A stretch of DNA of 64,000 bases from CAYQVO01 sp964421085 (GCA_964421085.1 CAYQVO010000014.1:1-64000), one strand, 5' to 3'; shown: positions 8,504 through 17,456, counted from the stretch's first letter. Program-made: numbers and translations. Notes: generated by a model from the letters alone, not told the origin.

Positions 8504-10528
8504 ATGGCGAGAAGATATCATTTTACGGACCATAAAACTCTCAAAGCCGAGGCGAAGCGAAAGCTGGCCGGGTATCTCTGCCTTGCGTTTCTCGCCACAT
8601 TCATTGTTGTTTCACTCCCGGTTCTTTCCGGTATTACTCCCTGGGTAATGATCCTTCTCGGCGTGATTCCCGGGCTTGCGCTCCTTTATGTGACGCGCTC
8701 GTTCGCGAGAGATTTCATGATTGAACGCGAGCGGAAAAAGGAAAGCGAAAGAAGGGGAGGGAAGCCTGTTCTCGGGATGCCGCCCCAGCGTGACTGCTTC
8801 GCGAAGGCGCTCGAGGAGTGCCGCGCCCGCGGAAAGAACATGATTGACAAATATCTGGTCGGCTTTGAGCTCGACACAGGACGCCCGCTCTGGGTAGGTG
8901 ATGAGGAGATGTGCGGGCACCTTTGTGTCTTTGCAAAGACAGGTGTCGGGAAAACTCTGTGGGTCGAGTCGCTCATGTTTCAGCAGATGGCGAGGGGCAG
9001 AGCAAGCGGGTGCACATTTATCGATGCCAAGAGAGACTCGGGCACTCTTGCTCATATTATTCTGATGGCGCTTGTGACAGGGAGAATCGAGGATCTCATC
9101 GTTATTGATCCGTTCGATCCTGTTCATTCGTTCAACTTTGTCCTTACTTCCCAGCGTGCTGATGTGAAGGCGCGGAAAGTGCTTCGCGCAGGGCTCCCTC
9201 CCACGTCGGATCAGAGCGCGACCAAACATTACGATCGTCTTGCTGCCGACTCTATTTACAGACTGGTCAGGGCGATGGAAAGCCTGGGGCTTGCCTGGAG
9301 TGTCCGCGATATTGCTGTCGCGCTCTCTGCCTTCAATCTTGCTTATCCGCACCTCAGAAAGATGCTTCACCGCGTCGGCGCCCGCCAGGCGATGGTTGAG
9401 CTTGGCCATCTGGCCGCGAGCTACCGCAATTTGAAGGGAGTTCTGGACACCGCAAAGATCTCTGAAAATCTCAGAGGAATAGCGTCGGAGCTTCACTCAA
9501 TATCGGCAAGCGAGATAGGCCGCGTGTTCTGCACACAGTACACGGACCTTGTGCTTACAGACGCGATTCTCCGCGGGAAAATCATTTATTTCATGCTTCC
9601 CAGACTGGAAGAAGCGGAAAGTGCCGCGCGCATGGTCAAAGTCTTCAGAGAGGATCTCGAGGTCTCAATCGGAGAAGTTACTTCTTCGAGACAGTTCAGG
9701 CTTGAAGACCCGCACCTTGTTATCATAGACGAAGGTTCATCGACCTTTGGCCCTACATGGGCAAATCTTTTTGAGCTTGCAAGGAAGGGCCGCTTTTCTC
9801 TCGTGTTCGGGGCGCAGTCGGCGGGCGGTCTTACTGATCAGTCTCTTGGTTTGAGCGAAGCGTTCTATGAGCGCGTTATGGCAAACGTCAACGTGAAGGT
9901 CATGATGCGTATTGGCGATAACCGTACAGCTCAGGACATGACTGACTGGATTGGGAAAGTCATGACTACCCGCAAGTCTGTCGGCGCGGGAATGATGATG
10001 GGAAAGAGTTCGAGCGCGCTTCGGGGGATGCTCGACGTGCAGGCAAAGATAACCGGCGGCGAGTCCGAAAGCATAAGCATGACGGAAGACGAAGAGGATC
10101 TCGTAAGCTCGGAAGAGCTCAAGCACGAGATGTCGGCCGAAAAAGGCCTTGCATGGTTTGATCTTGGCGACGGGCGGATCGTCAAGGGCAGAAGCTTCTG
10201 GTTCAATCCGGAACTGCCGGACAACTGGGAAGGACGTGAATACGTCACCGGCCTCGAGAAATACGAGAACGATGAAGTCGGGCTCGCCGACTGGGTGGAC
10301 GAACAGATTCTTTACAGAGAGAGGGAAGAAGCAGCATATTCACGGCGACAGAAAGGGCCGCCTTCCGGGCAGCCGAAGAACGAGCCGGCGCAGAAAGATG
10401 CCGGGCATCGCGAGGAGAAATCCCAGGAAGATACAGCCCGGGCCGGCGCCACGTTCAAGCTGAGCCAGTGTCCACCGGGGAGAGTCCGGAAGAGGGGGGT
10501 AATCTCTACTTTTAACAAGAAAGAATAG
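8504..10528 (+). CDS. T4SS coupling protein (TraD/DotL-type ATPase)
   Basis: 674 residues. Two N-terminal membrane segments (about 22-40 and 45-63) are followed by a VirD4/TraD-type ATPase domain. The Walker A motif is FAKTGVGKT at residues 143-151 and Walker B is LVIIDE at 405-410. Downstream, FSLVFGAQSAGGL matches the sensor region of coupling proteins (typically ...QS...). The C-terminal 80 residues are charged and Pro/Gln-rich, the usual place for substrate-adaptor contacts. The protein brings substrates to the secretion channel. It follows the large membrane-protein gene by 21 bases. A TraD or DotL subtype cannot be settled by eye. Confidence 0.88.
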   Translation: MARRYHFTDHKTLKAEAKRKLAGYLCLAFLATFIVVSLPVLSGITPWVMILLGVIPGLALLYVTRSFARDFMIERERKKESERRGGKPVLGMPPQRDCFAKALEECRARGKNMIDKYLVGFELDTGRPLWVGDEEMCGHLCVFAKTGVGKTLWVESLMFQQMARGRASGCTFIDAKRDSGTLAHIILMALVTGRIEDLIVIDPFDPVHSFNFVLTSQRADVKARKVLRAGLPPTSDQSATKHYDRLAADSIYRLVRAMESLGLAWSVRDIAVALSAFNLAYPHLRKMLHRVGARQAMVELGHLAASYRNLKGVLDTAKISENLRGIASELHSISASEIGRVFCTQYTDLVLTDAILRGKIIYFMLPRLEEAESAARMVKVFREDLEVSIGEVTSSRQFRLEDPHLVIIDEGSSTFGPTWANLFELARKGRFSLVFGAQSAGGLTDQSLGLSEAFYERVMANVNVKVMMRIGDNRTAQDMTDWIGKVMTTRKSVGAGMMMGKSSSALRGMLDVQAKITGGESESISMTEDEEDLVSSEELKHEMSAEKGLAWFDLGDGRIVKGRSFWFNPELPDNWEGREYVTGLEKYENDEVGLADWVDEQILYREREEAAYSRRQKGPPSGQPKNEPAQKDAGHREEKSQEDTARAGATFKLSQCPPGRVRKRGVISTFNKKE

Positions 10529-10533
10529 AGGGA

Positions 10534-10869
10534 TTGGAGGGCGGTCGCAGACGCTTTCCGTTTCCCTTGAATCCCCGATTTCTCAGGCCGTCATCGATTG
10601 TTCTCGAGCACGAGCGGATGCAGAAGATTGGAACGGTGGTGAGCGCCCTTGATCGTCCGGATCTGATTTCTATTTCGAGATCACATCACCCTGTAGTATT
10701 TGCACCGCGGGAGAAAGTGGACAGATTCGAGCGGTCGATTGTCGAAATCTGCGAGGTGGTCCGTGGAGGAGAGGGCCCCGGCCGCATTATCGAAATAATG
10801 CGGTCAGGTAACACTTTTCCGCGAAGGCTCATAACTTTACATGATGAAAGCGGCACACAAGCATCATGA
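10534..10869 (+). CDS. Small hypothetical protein in the coupling-protein operon
   Basis: An open frame of 111 codons from a TTG six bases after the coupling-protein stop. An ATG at 10618 preceded by GAGCGG would give 83 residues and is an equally plausible start. It overlaps the start of the GGDEF gene by 29 bases. The sequence is mixed and soluble, with no signal, membrane segment or motif I know. It fills what would otherwise be a 312-base gap in a compact operon, which is the main argument for it being real. Confidence 0.4.
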   Translation: MEGGRRRFPFPLNPRFLRPSSIVLEHERMQKIGTVVSALDRPDLISISRSHHPVVFAPREKVDRFERSIVEICEVVRGGEGPGRIIEIMRSGNTFPRRLITLHDESGTQAS

Positions 10870-12355
10870 AGCATTCGTTGAAGACTTTCTGTCGGCAAGG
10901 GACAGGCTCACCGGGCTTAGAGGAGCTTCCATTCTTTCAACTTCGTCCGGAATAAGGGAGCTCGACCGCGAAATACCGGGGCCGAAGGAGATTCACCTTT
11001 TCGACTTCAACGGAATGTCCGACGCAAACCGTTTCGGAATGCGTCAGAACGTAGATGATTTCCTGCGTGAAATGCCTGAAAGGGTAACAGCTGTCCTGGC
11101 CGGGCATGGACTTAACGGGGAGCTGCTCCGGCTTGGCGGCGATGAATTCGTTATTGTGCTGGAGCATCGGCCAGGAGCCTCTGAGCGGTGCATGTCGGCA
11201 GTCCTGAGGGAACTTCAGAGTCTTCGAGGAGAATGCTTCGATGATGATGAGAGGATGAGGGGTGCGGAATGGTTCAACGGCATGAAGAATGCTTTCCGGC
11301 AGCTGCGCGCTGAGTACTGCGAAAATCTCAGACCTGGAGAGCATTTCAGTTTTGAATACTATCGGCAGTTTCTTGATGATAACCCTGAACAGGTTGAAGA
11401 AAGAGCGCGGACAGTATCAAGACCTGTAATGAGCGTATGCGCAGCCGGCCGCCTGATAAAGGAGGACTTTACTGTCGAACGCGTGAATCAGGCTCTTGGT
11501 CAGTGCGCATGGTCTGTGCATAGCCTGAAGAAATCGGCGGGAAGAGGCTGCAGCAGGAGGTCCAGAGTCACTCCTTTGGGGGAGGCCCTTCCCGAAGACC
11601 GAACGAGTGAATCATTCGTCCGGGGCGCCGATGCAGCAGAAATATGCGGCGCAGATCATCGGCAGGCGGGATATCGGGAGATTATCGAGGGGAAAAAGTG
11701 GTTCGAGGCTCATGAAGACTCCTCATATCGGGAGTATGTCGCTCCATCCATCGCAACAGCAGATTTCTTTCGGCTCCGGGACAATGTTCTCGAGCAGACA
11801 GTTCGTCTTGACTATGCCCGTTCACTCCTTTTGGCCGATTATGTCGGTCCGAGGTTCAAAAGGAATGCGAAAGGATGCAGGAGAGAGGATCTGCAAAAGA
11901 GACCGAAAATCGGGGTTCTCACCATCGATTTGCATTACTTTTCCGTCTTCAATAATCAGTGGGACTACAGCCGCGCGAACGCACTGATGATTCCGGTAGA
12001 GAAAAAACTTCTGGAACTGCACCCCTGGCTTCTCGTCAGAAGTGGAGGAGGTACTCTTACTGCCATTGTGAACAGAATCCTGAACCTCTCGGGGGAAGAG
12101 ATCGTGAACGGGATTTCCTCGGCAGTGACAGAGGCTCTTATCCAGGCGATTGAAGATTCCCCCGAGAAAGACAAGCTCATGGCGGAATGTTATGAGCGGT
12201 CTAAGCTTGCTGAGGCGGGAAACGCGAAATTTGGACTTGGCCTGAAGGTCGATGGTTTTCCGTCGGTGCAGGTCTCATACCGGGAAGAACCAGTTTACAG
12301 AGACGGGGGAATGACCGAGAGCCGGGAGGTGGGGGAGCTTTTCCGGATGAAATAA
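10841..12355 (+). CDS. Tandem GGDEF-domain protein, second copy degenerate
   Basis: 504 residues. After a LTGL motif near residues 23-26, the first domain reads HLFDFNGMSDANRF and then RLGGDEFVIVLE, with GGDEF at 99-103, as in diguanylate cyclases. The FK of the substrate loop is replaced by GM, and there is no RxxD inhibitory site at the usual place before GGDEF. A second stretch (about 350-415) repeats the layout, IGVLTIDLHYFSVFNNQWDY followed by VRSGGGTLTAIV, with GGDEF decayed to SGGGT. No membrane or sensor domain is visible. By position it ends the T4SS coupling operon, so it may tie secretion to cyclic nucleotide signalling. Catalytic activity is uncertain. Confidence 0.7.
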   Translation: MMKAAHKHHEAFVEDFLSARDRLTGLRGASILSTSSGIRELDREIPGPKEIHLFDFNGMSDANRFGMRQNVDDFLREMPERVTAVLAGHGLNGELLRLGGDEFVIVLEHRPGASERCMSAVLRELQSLRGECFDDDERMRGAEWFNGMKNAFRQLRAEYCENLRPGEHFSFEYYRQFLDDNPEQVEERARTVSRPVMSVCAAGRLIKEDFTVERVNQALGQCAWSVHSLKKSAGRGCSRRSRVTPLGEALPEDRTSESFVRGADAAEICGADHRQAGYREIIEGKKWFEAHEDSSYREYVAPSIATADFFRLRDNVLEQTVRLDYARSLLLADYVGPRFKRNAKGCRREDLQKRPKIGVLTIDLHYFSVFNNQWDYSRANALMIPVEKKLLELHPWLLVRSGGGTLTAIVNRILNLSGEEIVNGISSAVTEALIQAIEDSPEKDKLMAECYERSKLAEAGNAKFGLGLKVDGFPSVQVSYREEPVYRDGGMTESREVGELFRMK

Positions 12356-12543
12356 CGACAAGCCGGGAATGTCGTAACTGTCACAACTTTCTCACTAAAT
12401 CCGGCTGGTTTCTCGGAGGTTTGGACTTGTTTTCAGAACGTGATATGAGTTGCAGTTATTGACCCGGCGGGTTGCCGGTGACTCTTAAAGTAATGAGGCA
12501 AGAATCGGAATAGAGTTTTGCTTATTTTGAAGCGGGGAAGGTT

Positions 12544-13023
12544 ATGTACTCCGGCGGAATCACATTTCTCATCAACAAATCATTCGGTCGCCTCCAGTTA
12601 ATCCCGGAAAGTGAAGGTCTCCGTTTCTTTTACGTGCCGGTATTGGACGGTGTGGATTCTCCTGGTGCTCCCGGCTCCCTTGATCTGCTTGTGCCTCTCG
12701 ATGCCGTCGGTGGTCTGTGGGCGACGACTAAAGCTTTTCTCTTTGGTGTCGAGTCACTCGACGAAAATATCATTCTCAAAGGCGGAGAGGGGACGGAAGA
12801 CTCCGACATACTGATCAAACTGTACCGCGATAAACCGCGGGGCGTTCACGGCAAACTCACTGGCGAAGAGACCTCATGGCTTCGCATTGTGACCGGCAGA
12901 TCTGAGGAAGAAAGACGAAGAGTCAAGCTGGGACCGCGTGACCTTCTCTGTCTTGAACTTGCATGCGCGTCTGTGATGAATCTTGCCGCGGAGACACGCT
13001 CGCATAACCCTCAGGCTGCTTAG
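12544..13023 (+). CDS. Hypothetical protein
   Basis: 159 residues from ATG 12544, with GGGGAAGG two bases upstream, a good site for initiation. The protein is soluble, beta-rich in its first half (ITFLINKSFGRLQLIPESEG) and charged near the end. I recognise no family. It runs in the same direction as the T4SS coupling operon after a 188-base gap, in which I see no clear promoter. Its last 101 bases overlap the convergent ligase gene, which is unusual and may mean that one of the two ends earlier. Confidence 0.55.
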   Translation: MYSGGITFLINKSFGRLQLIPESEGLRFFYVPVLDGVDSPGAPGSLDLLVPLDAVGGLWATTKAFLFGVESLDENIILKGGEGTEDSDILIKLYRDKPRGVHGKLTGEETSWLRIVTGRSEEERRRVKLGPRDLLCLELACASVMNLAAETRSHNPQAA

Positions 13024-14299
13024 GCCGGAGGACGGAAGCCGCATGAATAATTTTTCGCCTCTGCAGCGAGTTCATCGCTGCAATCGATAAAAGTCCTCCA
13101 AGCAGCATGAGAAATGTTCGTTCCTCAAGTATGTTGTGGGTGAAAAAACCTCCCAGAAAAACGACCAGTATGAATGCTTTTCCCTGATGCAGTCTTTCTT
13201 CGCGGAACTTGATAAATGCGGTGAGAAGCAGAGCGACGTAAGCAAGCAGACCGAAAAGCCCGTTGTTCAACCACTGGTTGAGATAGATATTGTGCGGCAG
13301 CACCTCGAGTCTGCGCGAAAAGCCCGTGCCTCGACCCATGACAGGAGCTTTTTGAATGTGCTTCAGGGCGTCGAAAACCGCGCCGAGTCTCGCTGAACTG
13401 GAATCGTCCTCGATGGTGCCGGCCGAAAAATAACGCACGAACCTGGATTCGCGCGCTGAAAGGGCGGTCGAGGTCTCGAGGACGTAGGAACCTCCGCTGA
13501 AAAGCATGCTGATGACAAATAACGGGCCTAACAGAAGGACGAAGACACGCTTCACATCGATCTTTCCCCGGGAAAGTCCGCATATTGCGTAGTAAAGAAA
13601 CAGAGCGACAAAGCACAGCATTCCGCTTCGCGATTGAGTCATGAAGACACCAAGTCCCGATGCGGTCAGGACCGGAAAATCCTGCCATCCGTAACGCTTC
13701 GGTTCATATGCGAGTACGGAGGCACAGAGCATGTTGACGACGAGCGCGCCGAAATTTGAGTTTCCGGGAAATCCGCCTGCACGTCCGCCGATTATCGAAA
13801 AAAAGCCCGGGTTGTGAAGATCATAGACCAGCGACCCGAGAACGAGAGCGAGTGATACAAAAGCCGCGGTCCGGAAAGCCGATCTTATGGAAGGCAGAAT
13901 CACGACCACGAATGAAAAAAAGAAAATCAGAAACCCGTACGATATGAGGAAAATCCAGCGGCTCTCTTCGCCCCAGAATGATGTGCTTACGAACCCCCCG
14001 GCAAGCGACATTGCCGCGAGAAACAGGAATGAATAGATCACGGCCCGGGCCTCTATGAAAAGGCTGAAGAGTTCACTGAAAGGCTTCTTCTGAAGGAGCT
14101 GCCGCATGATTACCAGAAAAATAAACGGAAGCATGAGAAGCGGAGCCGCCGCAGTCGGCGCAAGGGGAAACCGGCCGTTCCGTCCCAGGGCGAGATCCGC
14201 AACGCTCAGGAAAAGCGCAAATACTGATATGGCCGCCAGCCCTGTAAGGAACGAAAAGGCTTTTTCAGTGAGCCGGGCGCTTGCGTTCCTGATGGACAT
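12923..14299 (-). CDS. O-antigen ligase / Wzy-like multispanning membrane protein
   Basis: 458 residues from ATG 14299, preceded by GGGAGAT. About 11-12 hydrophobic segments cover the protein. The ligase-family marks are present: GFPGNSNFGA, TQSRSGML (the conserved S/T-x-SR-[GS] after a span), and a large periplasmic loop with MGRGTGFS and PHNIYLNQWLNNGLFG. Such proteins transfer or polymerise O-antigen or related glycans on the periplasmic side. The basic C-terminal tail of about 45 residues overlaps the convergent gene. Whether it is a WaaL ligase or a Wzy polymerase cannot be decided from sequence. Confidence 0.75.
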   Translation of the reverse strand: MSIRNASARLTEKAFSFLTGLAAISVFALFLSVADLALGRNGRFPLAPTAAAPLLMLPFIFLVIMRQLLQKKPFSELFSLFIEARAVIYSFLFLAAMSLAGGFVSTSFWGEESRWIFLISYGFLIFFFSFVVVILPSIRSAFRTAAFVSLALVLGSLVYDLHNPGFFSIIGGRAGGFPGNSNFGALVVNMLCASVLAYEPKRYGWQDFPVLTASGLGVFMTQSRSGMLCFVALFLYYAICGLSRGKIDVKRVFVLLLGPLFVISMLFSGGSYVLETSTALSARESRFVRYFSAGTIEDDSSSARLGAVFDALKHIQKAPVMGRGTGFSRRLEVLPHNIYLNQWLNNGLFGLLAYVALLLTAFIKFREERLHQGKAFILVVFLGGFFTHNILEERTFLMLLGGLLSIAAMNSLQRRKIIHAASVLRPKQPEGYASVSPRQDSSQTRMQVQDREGHAVPA

Positions 14300-14377
14300 C
14301 GTAATCTCCCTGCACAATGGAAATCCGGGCGCATACCCTCATTTTGCGACGTGAAACGGACCTGGCGGCCGAATCGC

Positions 14378-14411
14378 AATTTGACCGATAACGTTACTTA
14401 TCGGTCAAATT
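14378..14411. promoter_or_regulatory. Perfect 14-bp palindrome, operator-like
   Basis: Two 14-base arms (14378-14391 and 14398-14411), each containing TTGACCGATAA or its complement, are separated by six bases (CGTTAC). The pairing is perfect. It lies in the divergent gap 14300-14663 between the ligase and the secreted-protein gene, 79 bases upstream of the ligase start. The arms are A/T-rich at the ends, with no T-run, so a terminator is unlikely. Symmetry and place fit an operator for a dimeric repressor such as a TetR-type protein, but no regulator gene is adjacent. Confidence 0.5.
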
Positions 14412-14437
14412 TAGAATTGCCGGACCCCCTGAAAAAA

Positions 14438-14476
14438 GCCCTGCCCCGCCCGTTTTTCAAAACCTTCCGGCAGGGC
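14438..14476. repeat. 8-bp inverted repeat in the same intergenic region
   Basis: GCCCTGCC at 14438-14445 and GGCAGGGC at 14469-14476 form an 8-bp stem with a 23-base loop, about 27 bases after the 14-bp palindrome. No T-run follows on either side. The rest of the gap up to 14663 shows nothing else I can name. Confidence 0.3.
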
Positions 14477-14663
14477 CGACATTTCTCGAACAGGAATTCG
14501 TGTACCGGAATTTCACGAATAAGATCATGACCACAGTCATCCCCCAGGATTTTGTTAAAGAACGGCGATCGGAAACTCGGGGGTTTTGCGGAAACTTTTG
14601 ATTAAAAACCCCCGGCATCGAGAGTAAATAGTCGGAAAGAATCTGTTGACACGGAGGGTGGAT

Positions 14664-15122
14664 ATGAAACTTGCTATCTGGTGTATCGCACTTGGTGCGC
14701 TGCTTTCGGGTCCTGGTCGCGCGCAGGCCGCTTCTTACAATGGAATCTGGAATTTCAGCATGAGAGCCGTTCAGTCGAGCTGCCCGTCGGAGGTTGTGAA
14801 GGTTGGCGACTCGAAGGGGGTTTCGCTGAATTTTGAACAGAGTAAAAAAGTATTGAGCGCCGTGCCGGCGGTCGTGGGCGTGGACGAACCCTACAGGGGA
14901 TATGTGACGAGGAATGGAATCATCATGAGCCTCGGTTCCTCCTGCATTCCCGCGCCTTCGGGCACCTGCGACACGCGTTCCGATTCGTTTACTTTCACGA
15001 ATTCAAGCAAAAAATCGACGAAGGTGGTCTGGATTAACGTAACGAGAGACAGCGCGAACCAGTTCGTCTGCTCGACGGTTTATTCCGGAACTGCGAGGAA
15101 GAAAAAAGCGAAAAAGAAATAA
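14664..15122 (+). CDS. Small secreted Cys-containing protein with Lys-rich tail
   Basis: 152 residues from ATG 14664, preceded by CGGAGGGTGG. The signal peptide MKLAIWCIALGALLSGPGRA ends at AQA. The mature part of about 128 residues holds four cysteines (SSCPS, GSSCIPAP, GTCDTR, FVCSTV), enough for two disulfides. It is beta-rich and ends in RKKKAKKK. I know no family for it. It is divergent from the ligase gene, with the palindromic site in the shared upstream region. Confidence 0.7.
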   Translation: MKLAIWCIALGALLSGPGRAQAASYNGIWNFSMRAVQSSCPSEVVKVGDSKGVSLNFEQSKKVLSAVPAVVGVDEPYRGYVTRNGIIMSLGSSCIPAPSGTCDTRSDSFTFTNSSKKSTKVVWINVTRDSANQFVCSTVYSGTARKKKAKKK

Positions 15123-15169
15123 GCGGAGCTCCGGCCTTCTCTCGCTCTGCAGAGGAGCGCCTCCTCCTC

Positions 15170-15604
15170 TCACTTCACTTCAACGTGCACCGGTGTCGGA
15201 TTGCTTGTATTCTCGGACACCGGGCATCTCGCTTCGACGTCGGCAATAAATTCTTTTTTTTGTTCCAGATCGAGATCGGCGTCGATTTCCATGGTGATTG
15301 TAAAGCCCTGGAATCCCGACCTCGCGCCCTGATTTTTTCCGAGAAGCACATCCGTATCGAGGTCTCCTGAAACGGTCGCCTCAATTCCCCGCAGGTTGAT
15401 TCCCTTCTGCTTTGCGATGATTCGGGCGATTGAGCAGATACATCCCCCAAGTGCGAACTGGTAATACTCGAGCGGTGTGGGCCCTGCATCCGAACCACCG
15501 GCAACGGCGGGCTGGTCGATTACAAGGGTGTGGTTACGGGCGACAGCTTCGATTTTCATCCCCGCGCCCATGCGGGTCGTTACAGAAACATTTTTTACCG
15601 GCAT
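15170..15604 (-). CDS. OsmC/Ohr-family protein
   Basis: 144 residues, the normal OsmC length. The two conserved cysteines occur in LGGCICSIARIIAKQ (about residues 53-67) and in EARCPVSENTSNPTP near the C-terminus, as in the OsmC/YhfA type. Such proteins reduce organic peroxides with the N-terminal Cys as the peroxidatic residue, or bind related ligands. The GPTPLEYYQFALGGC context is typical. The convergent preceding gene ends 47 bases away. Confidence 0.88.
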   Translation of the reverse strand: MPVKNVSVTTRMGAGMKIEAVARNHTLVIDQPAVAGGSDAGPTPLEYYQFALGGCICSIARIIAKQKGINLRGIEATVSGDLDTDVLLGKNQGARSGFQGFTITMEIDADLDLEQKKEFIADVEARCPVSENTSNPTPVHVEVK

Positions 15605-15792
15605 TCACATTCTCTTTAAAATCTCAAGTCGACTATTTCAGCTTATCTCATGCCGGGAGAAATTGCGATATTCGTTGCGGCCTGAAACTCTTTCCGGCGG
15701 CAAAAAAATCCCCTGCCCCCGTGAGGCGGTTGCTCATTATTCCACGACTCTGTCATCTGGACAGTCTGGCTGTATCTATCGTAAAAGCACTT

Positions 15793-17334
15793 ATGCCTTC
15801 CGGGACAGCGCGAAGATTTGAGAATATCTGTGATGACTGCATAAGGCATTTGTGTTCCCCTGCGGGAATCATCATATCCACGTTCTCAGTCCTTGCCGCG
15901 GGACTTCTTCTTAATCCTCCTGCGGATCCGGATCTTTTTGCGAGAGTTGCGGTGGGACGTCTCATTTCCCGCGATGGCGTATATCTTTTCGATCCGTTTG
16001 CTTTCACCCCTCGAAAACCGCTTTTTATCGATCACGAATGGTTCGCAGGATACCTCTTCTACTGGATAACGAGGATTGGCGGAGATCGGGGTATCGTCTT
16101 TTTTTCCCTTTTCACAGTTTTCCTTTCCATCTGGTTTCTTCACCGGGCGGCGACGGCTTATCTTTCGAATTCCCGGGCTGTTTTTTCCCCCTGTTTCTTT
16201 TTCGGAGTCCTGCAGTGCGGCTACATCTGGGGAAGTTTTGTCAGATCGCAGGTAATCACCTACCTGTTTCTTCCCGTCATATTTCTTGGAATCGCGCTTT
16301 TTGAACGTAAAGGCGACCGCCGTGTCATGCTTCTATTTCCCCTGATCATGCTCGTCTGGGCGAACTCTCACGGAGGTTTCGTCACAGGATTTGCATTTAC
16401 GGGCCTGTATCTGCCGGTCCTTTTAATCAGGAGAGAATGGAATAAGGCTTTTTTCACCGGAATTGTGTTTATGGCGATGCTTGCGGTTACCGCGGTTAAT
16501 CCCTACGGACCGGCTGTCTTCTGGTCCTTTGTTGTTGATGCTGTTTCGATGCCGCGCCCCTCTATTTCTGAATGGAGGCCGCTGCTTCCCGATACTCCGG
16601 GGAATTTCCTGAATTATCTTTATTTCAGCGTCGTCATCGCCGGCATTTTCCTTACCAGGGGAAAACTGCTGCCGGTTCTGTTTCTCGCCGTTTCGCTCTG
16701 GCAGGGGATCGCTCACATGCGTCTTCTGGCGATACCTTCCATGGCGGCGATGGTTTTTTTCGAGGAGGAATTCGAAGCAGCGGCGCGGAAGTTCCTGAAG
16801 GTCCCCCGCGCATTCATCGGCGCATTTGCCTTCACCGTTGCGGGACTTACTATTGCGGCAGCCTGTTTCGCCCTTTTCAGAACTGCGTCCCTGCCCCGCA
16901 CTGTTCTTGACTATTCGGCATTTCCCGTTGAGGCGACGGAGTGGCTTCGAACATCAGGACTCAAAGGAAATCTTCTTGTCGATTTCAACAAGGGAAGTTT
17001 TGCGATGTGGAGGCTCTATCCCAGGTTCCTGATATCCCTCGACGGCAGATACGAGGAGGTATATCCGGAAGAGACAGTCCGCAGTGTGTCAGAAGCGCTC
17101 GAGCCTGAAAGTGAGGGCTTTCTTAAATCCTTCGAAGAAATTGCACCCGACTTTGTGCTGCTGGGGACAGGAGAGATCGTGAGAAAAGCCCTCAGTCTTC
17201 TTCCGCACGAGTGGCGTGTTTTCAAGTCGGCAGGGCGTTTCACCGTGCTTGGAAAAGGAACACCTCCTCCCCCGGGTCCGCTGATGCCTGAGAATGGCGA
17301 GAATGGTGTCGACACCTGGAAGCCGCTTTTCTGA
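15793..17334 (+). CDS. Multispanning membrane protein, GT-C-like
   Basis: About 513 residues from ATG 15793, the first plausible start. No strong ribosome-binding site precedes it, and a TTG at 15730 just after GAGGCGG is possible. About ten hydrophobic segments cover residues 20-370. The first extracytoplasmic loop has PDLFARVAVGRLISRDG and DHEWFAGYLFYW, in the place where GT-C glycosyltransferases carry the acidic metal-binding motif (here D and DHEW). A soluble C-terminal part of about 130 residues follows. It probably uses lipid-linked sugars in envelope glycan synthesis; the substrate is unknown. A similar protein is encoded at 24114. Confidence 0.65.
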   Translation: MPSGTARRFENICDDCIRHLCSPAGIIISTFSVLAAGLLLNPPADPDLFARVAVGRLISRDGVYLFDPFAFTPRKPLFIDHEWFAGYLFYWITRIGGDRGIVFFSLFTVFLSIWFLHRAATAYLSNSRAVFSPCFFFGVLQCGYIWGSFVRSQVITYLFLPVIFLGIALFERKGDRRVMLLFPLIMLVWANSHGGFVTGFAFTGLYLPVLLIRREWNKAFFTGIVFMAMLAVTAVNPYGPAVFWSFVVDAVSMPRPSISEWRPLLPDTPGNFLNYLYFSVVIAGIFLTRGKLLPVLFLAVSLWQGIAHMRLLAIPSMAAMVFFEEEFEAAARKFLKVPRAFIGAFAFTVAGLTIAAACFALFRTASLPRTVLDYSAFPVEATEWLRTSGLKGNLLVDFNKGSFAMWRLYPRFLISLDGRYEEVYPEETVRSVSEALEPESEGFLKSFEEIAPDFVLLGTGEIVRKALSLLPHEWRVFKSAGRFTVLGKGTPPPPGPLMPENGENGVDTWKPLF

Positions 17335-17360
17335 CGGAGATAAATCAAAGGGCTGATTCT

Positions 17361-17378
17361 GCCCCGCCCTGGCGGGGC
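17361..17378. repeat. Short G/C-rich hairpin
   Basis: GCCCCGCC and GGCGGGGC form a perfect 8-bp palindrome around CT, 27 bases after the stop of the membrane-protein gene. It could stop transcription or belong to a small repeat family, but no T-run follows. Confidence 0.3.
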
Positions 17379-17456
17379 CAACTTCGGTCTTTACGGCCGT
17401 GATTTCCGGCTTTAGAGTTGAATCAGGCTTAAGAATGTCCTCGATGGAGCTCGATC

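Noticed and set aside
8612..9496. A 294-codon minus-strand frame inside the coupling-protein gene
   Set aside because: Antisense to a gene with Walker motifs, and no supporting site or family.
1..12355. An integrative element with boundaries
   Set aside because: No relaxase, att-site repeats or composition change could be seen; the only recombinase is about 38 kb away.
15430..15792. N-terminal extension of the GT-C-like gene from 15430
   Set aside because: The extra 121 residues are basic and unlike a membrane protein, and they lie antisense to the osmC-like gene.
17361..17378. A terminator after the GT-C-like gene
   Set aside because: The stem is good but no T-run follows, so I list it only as a short hairpin.
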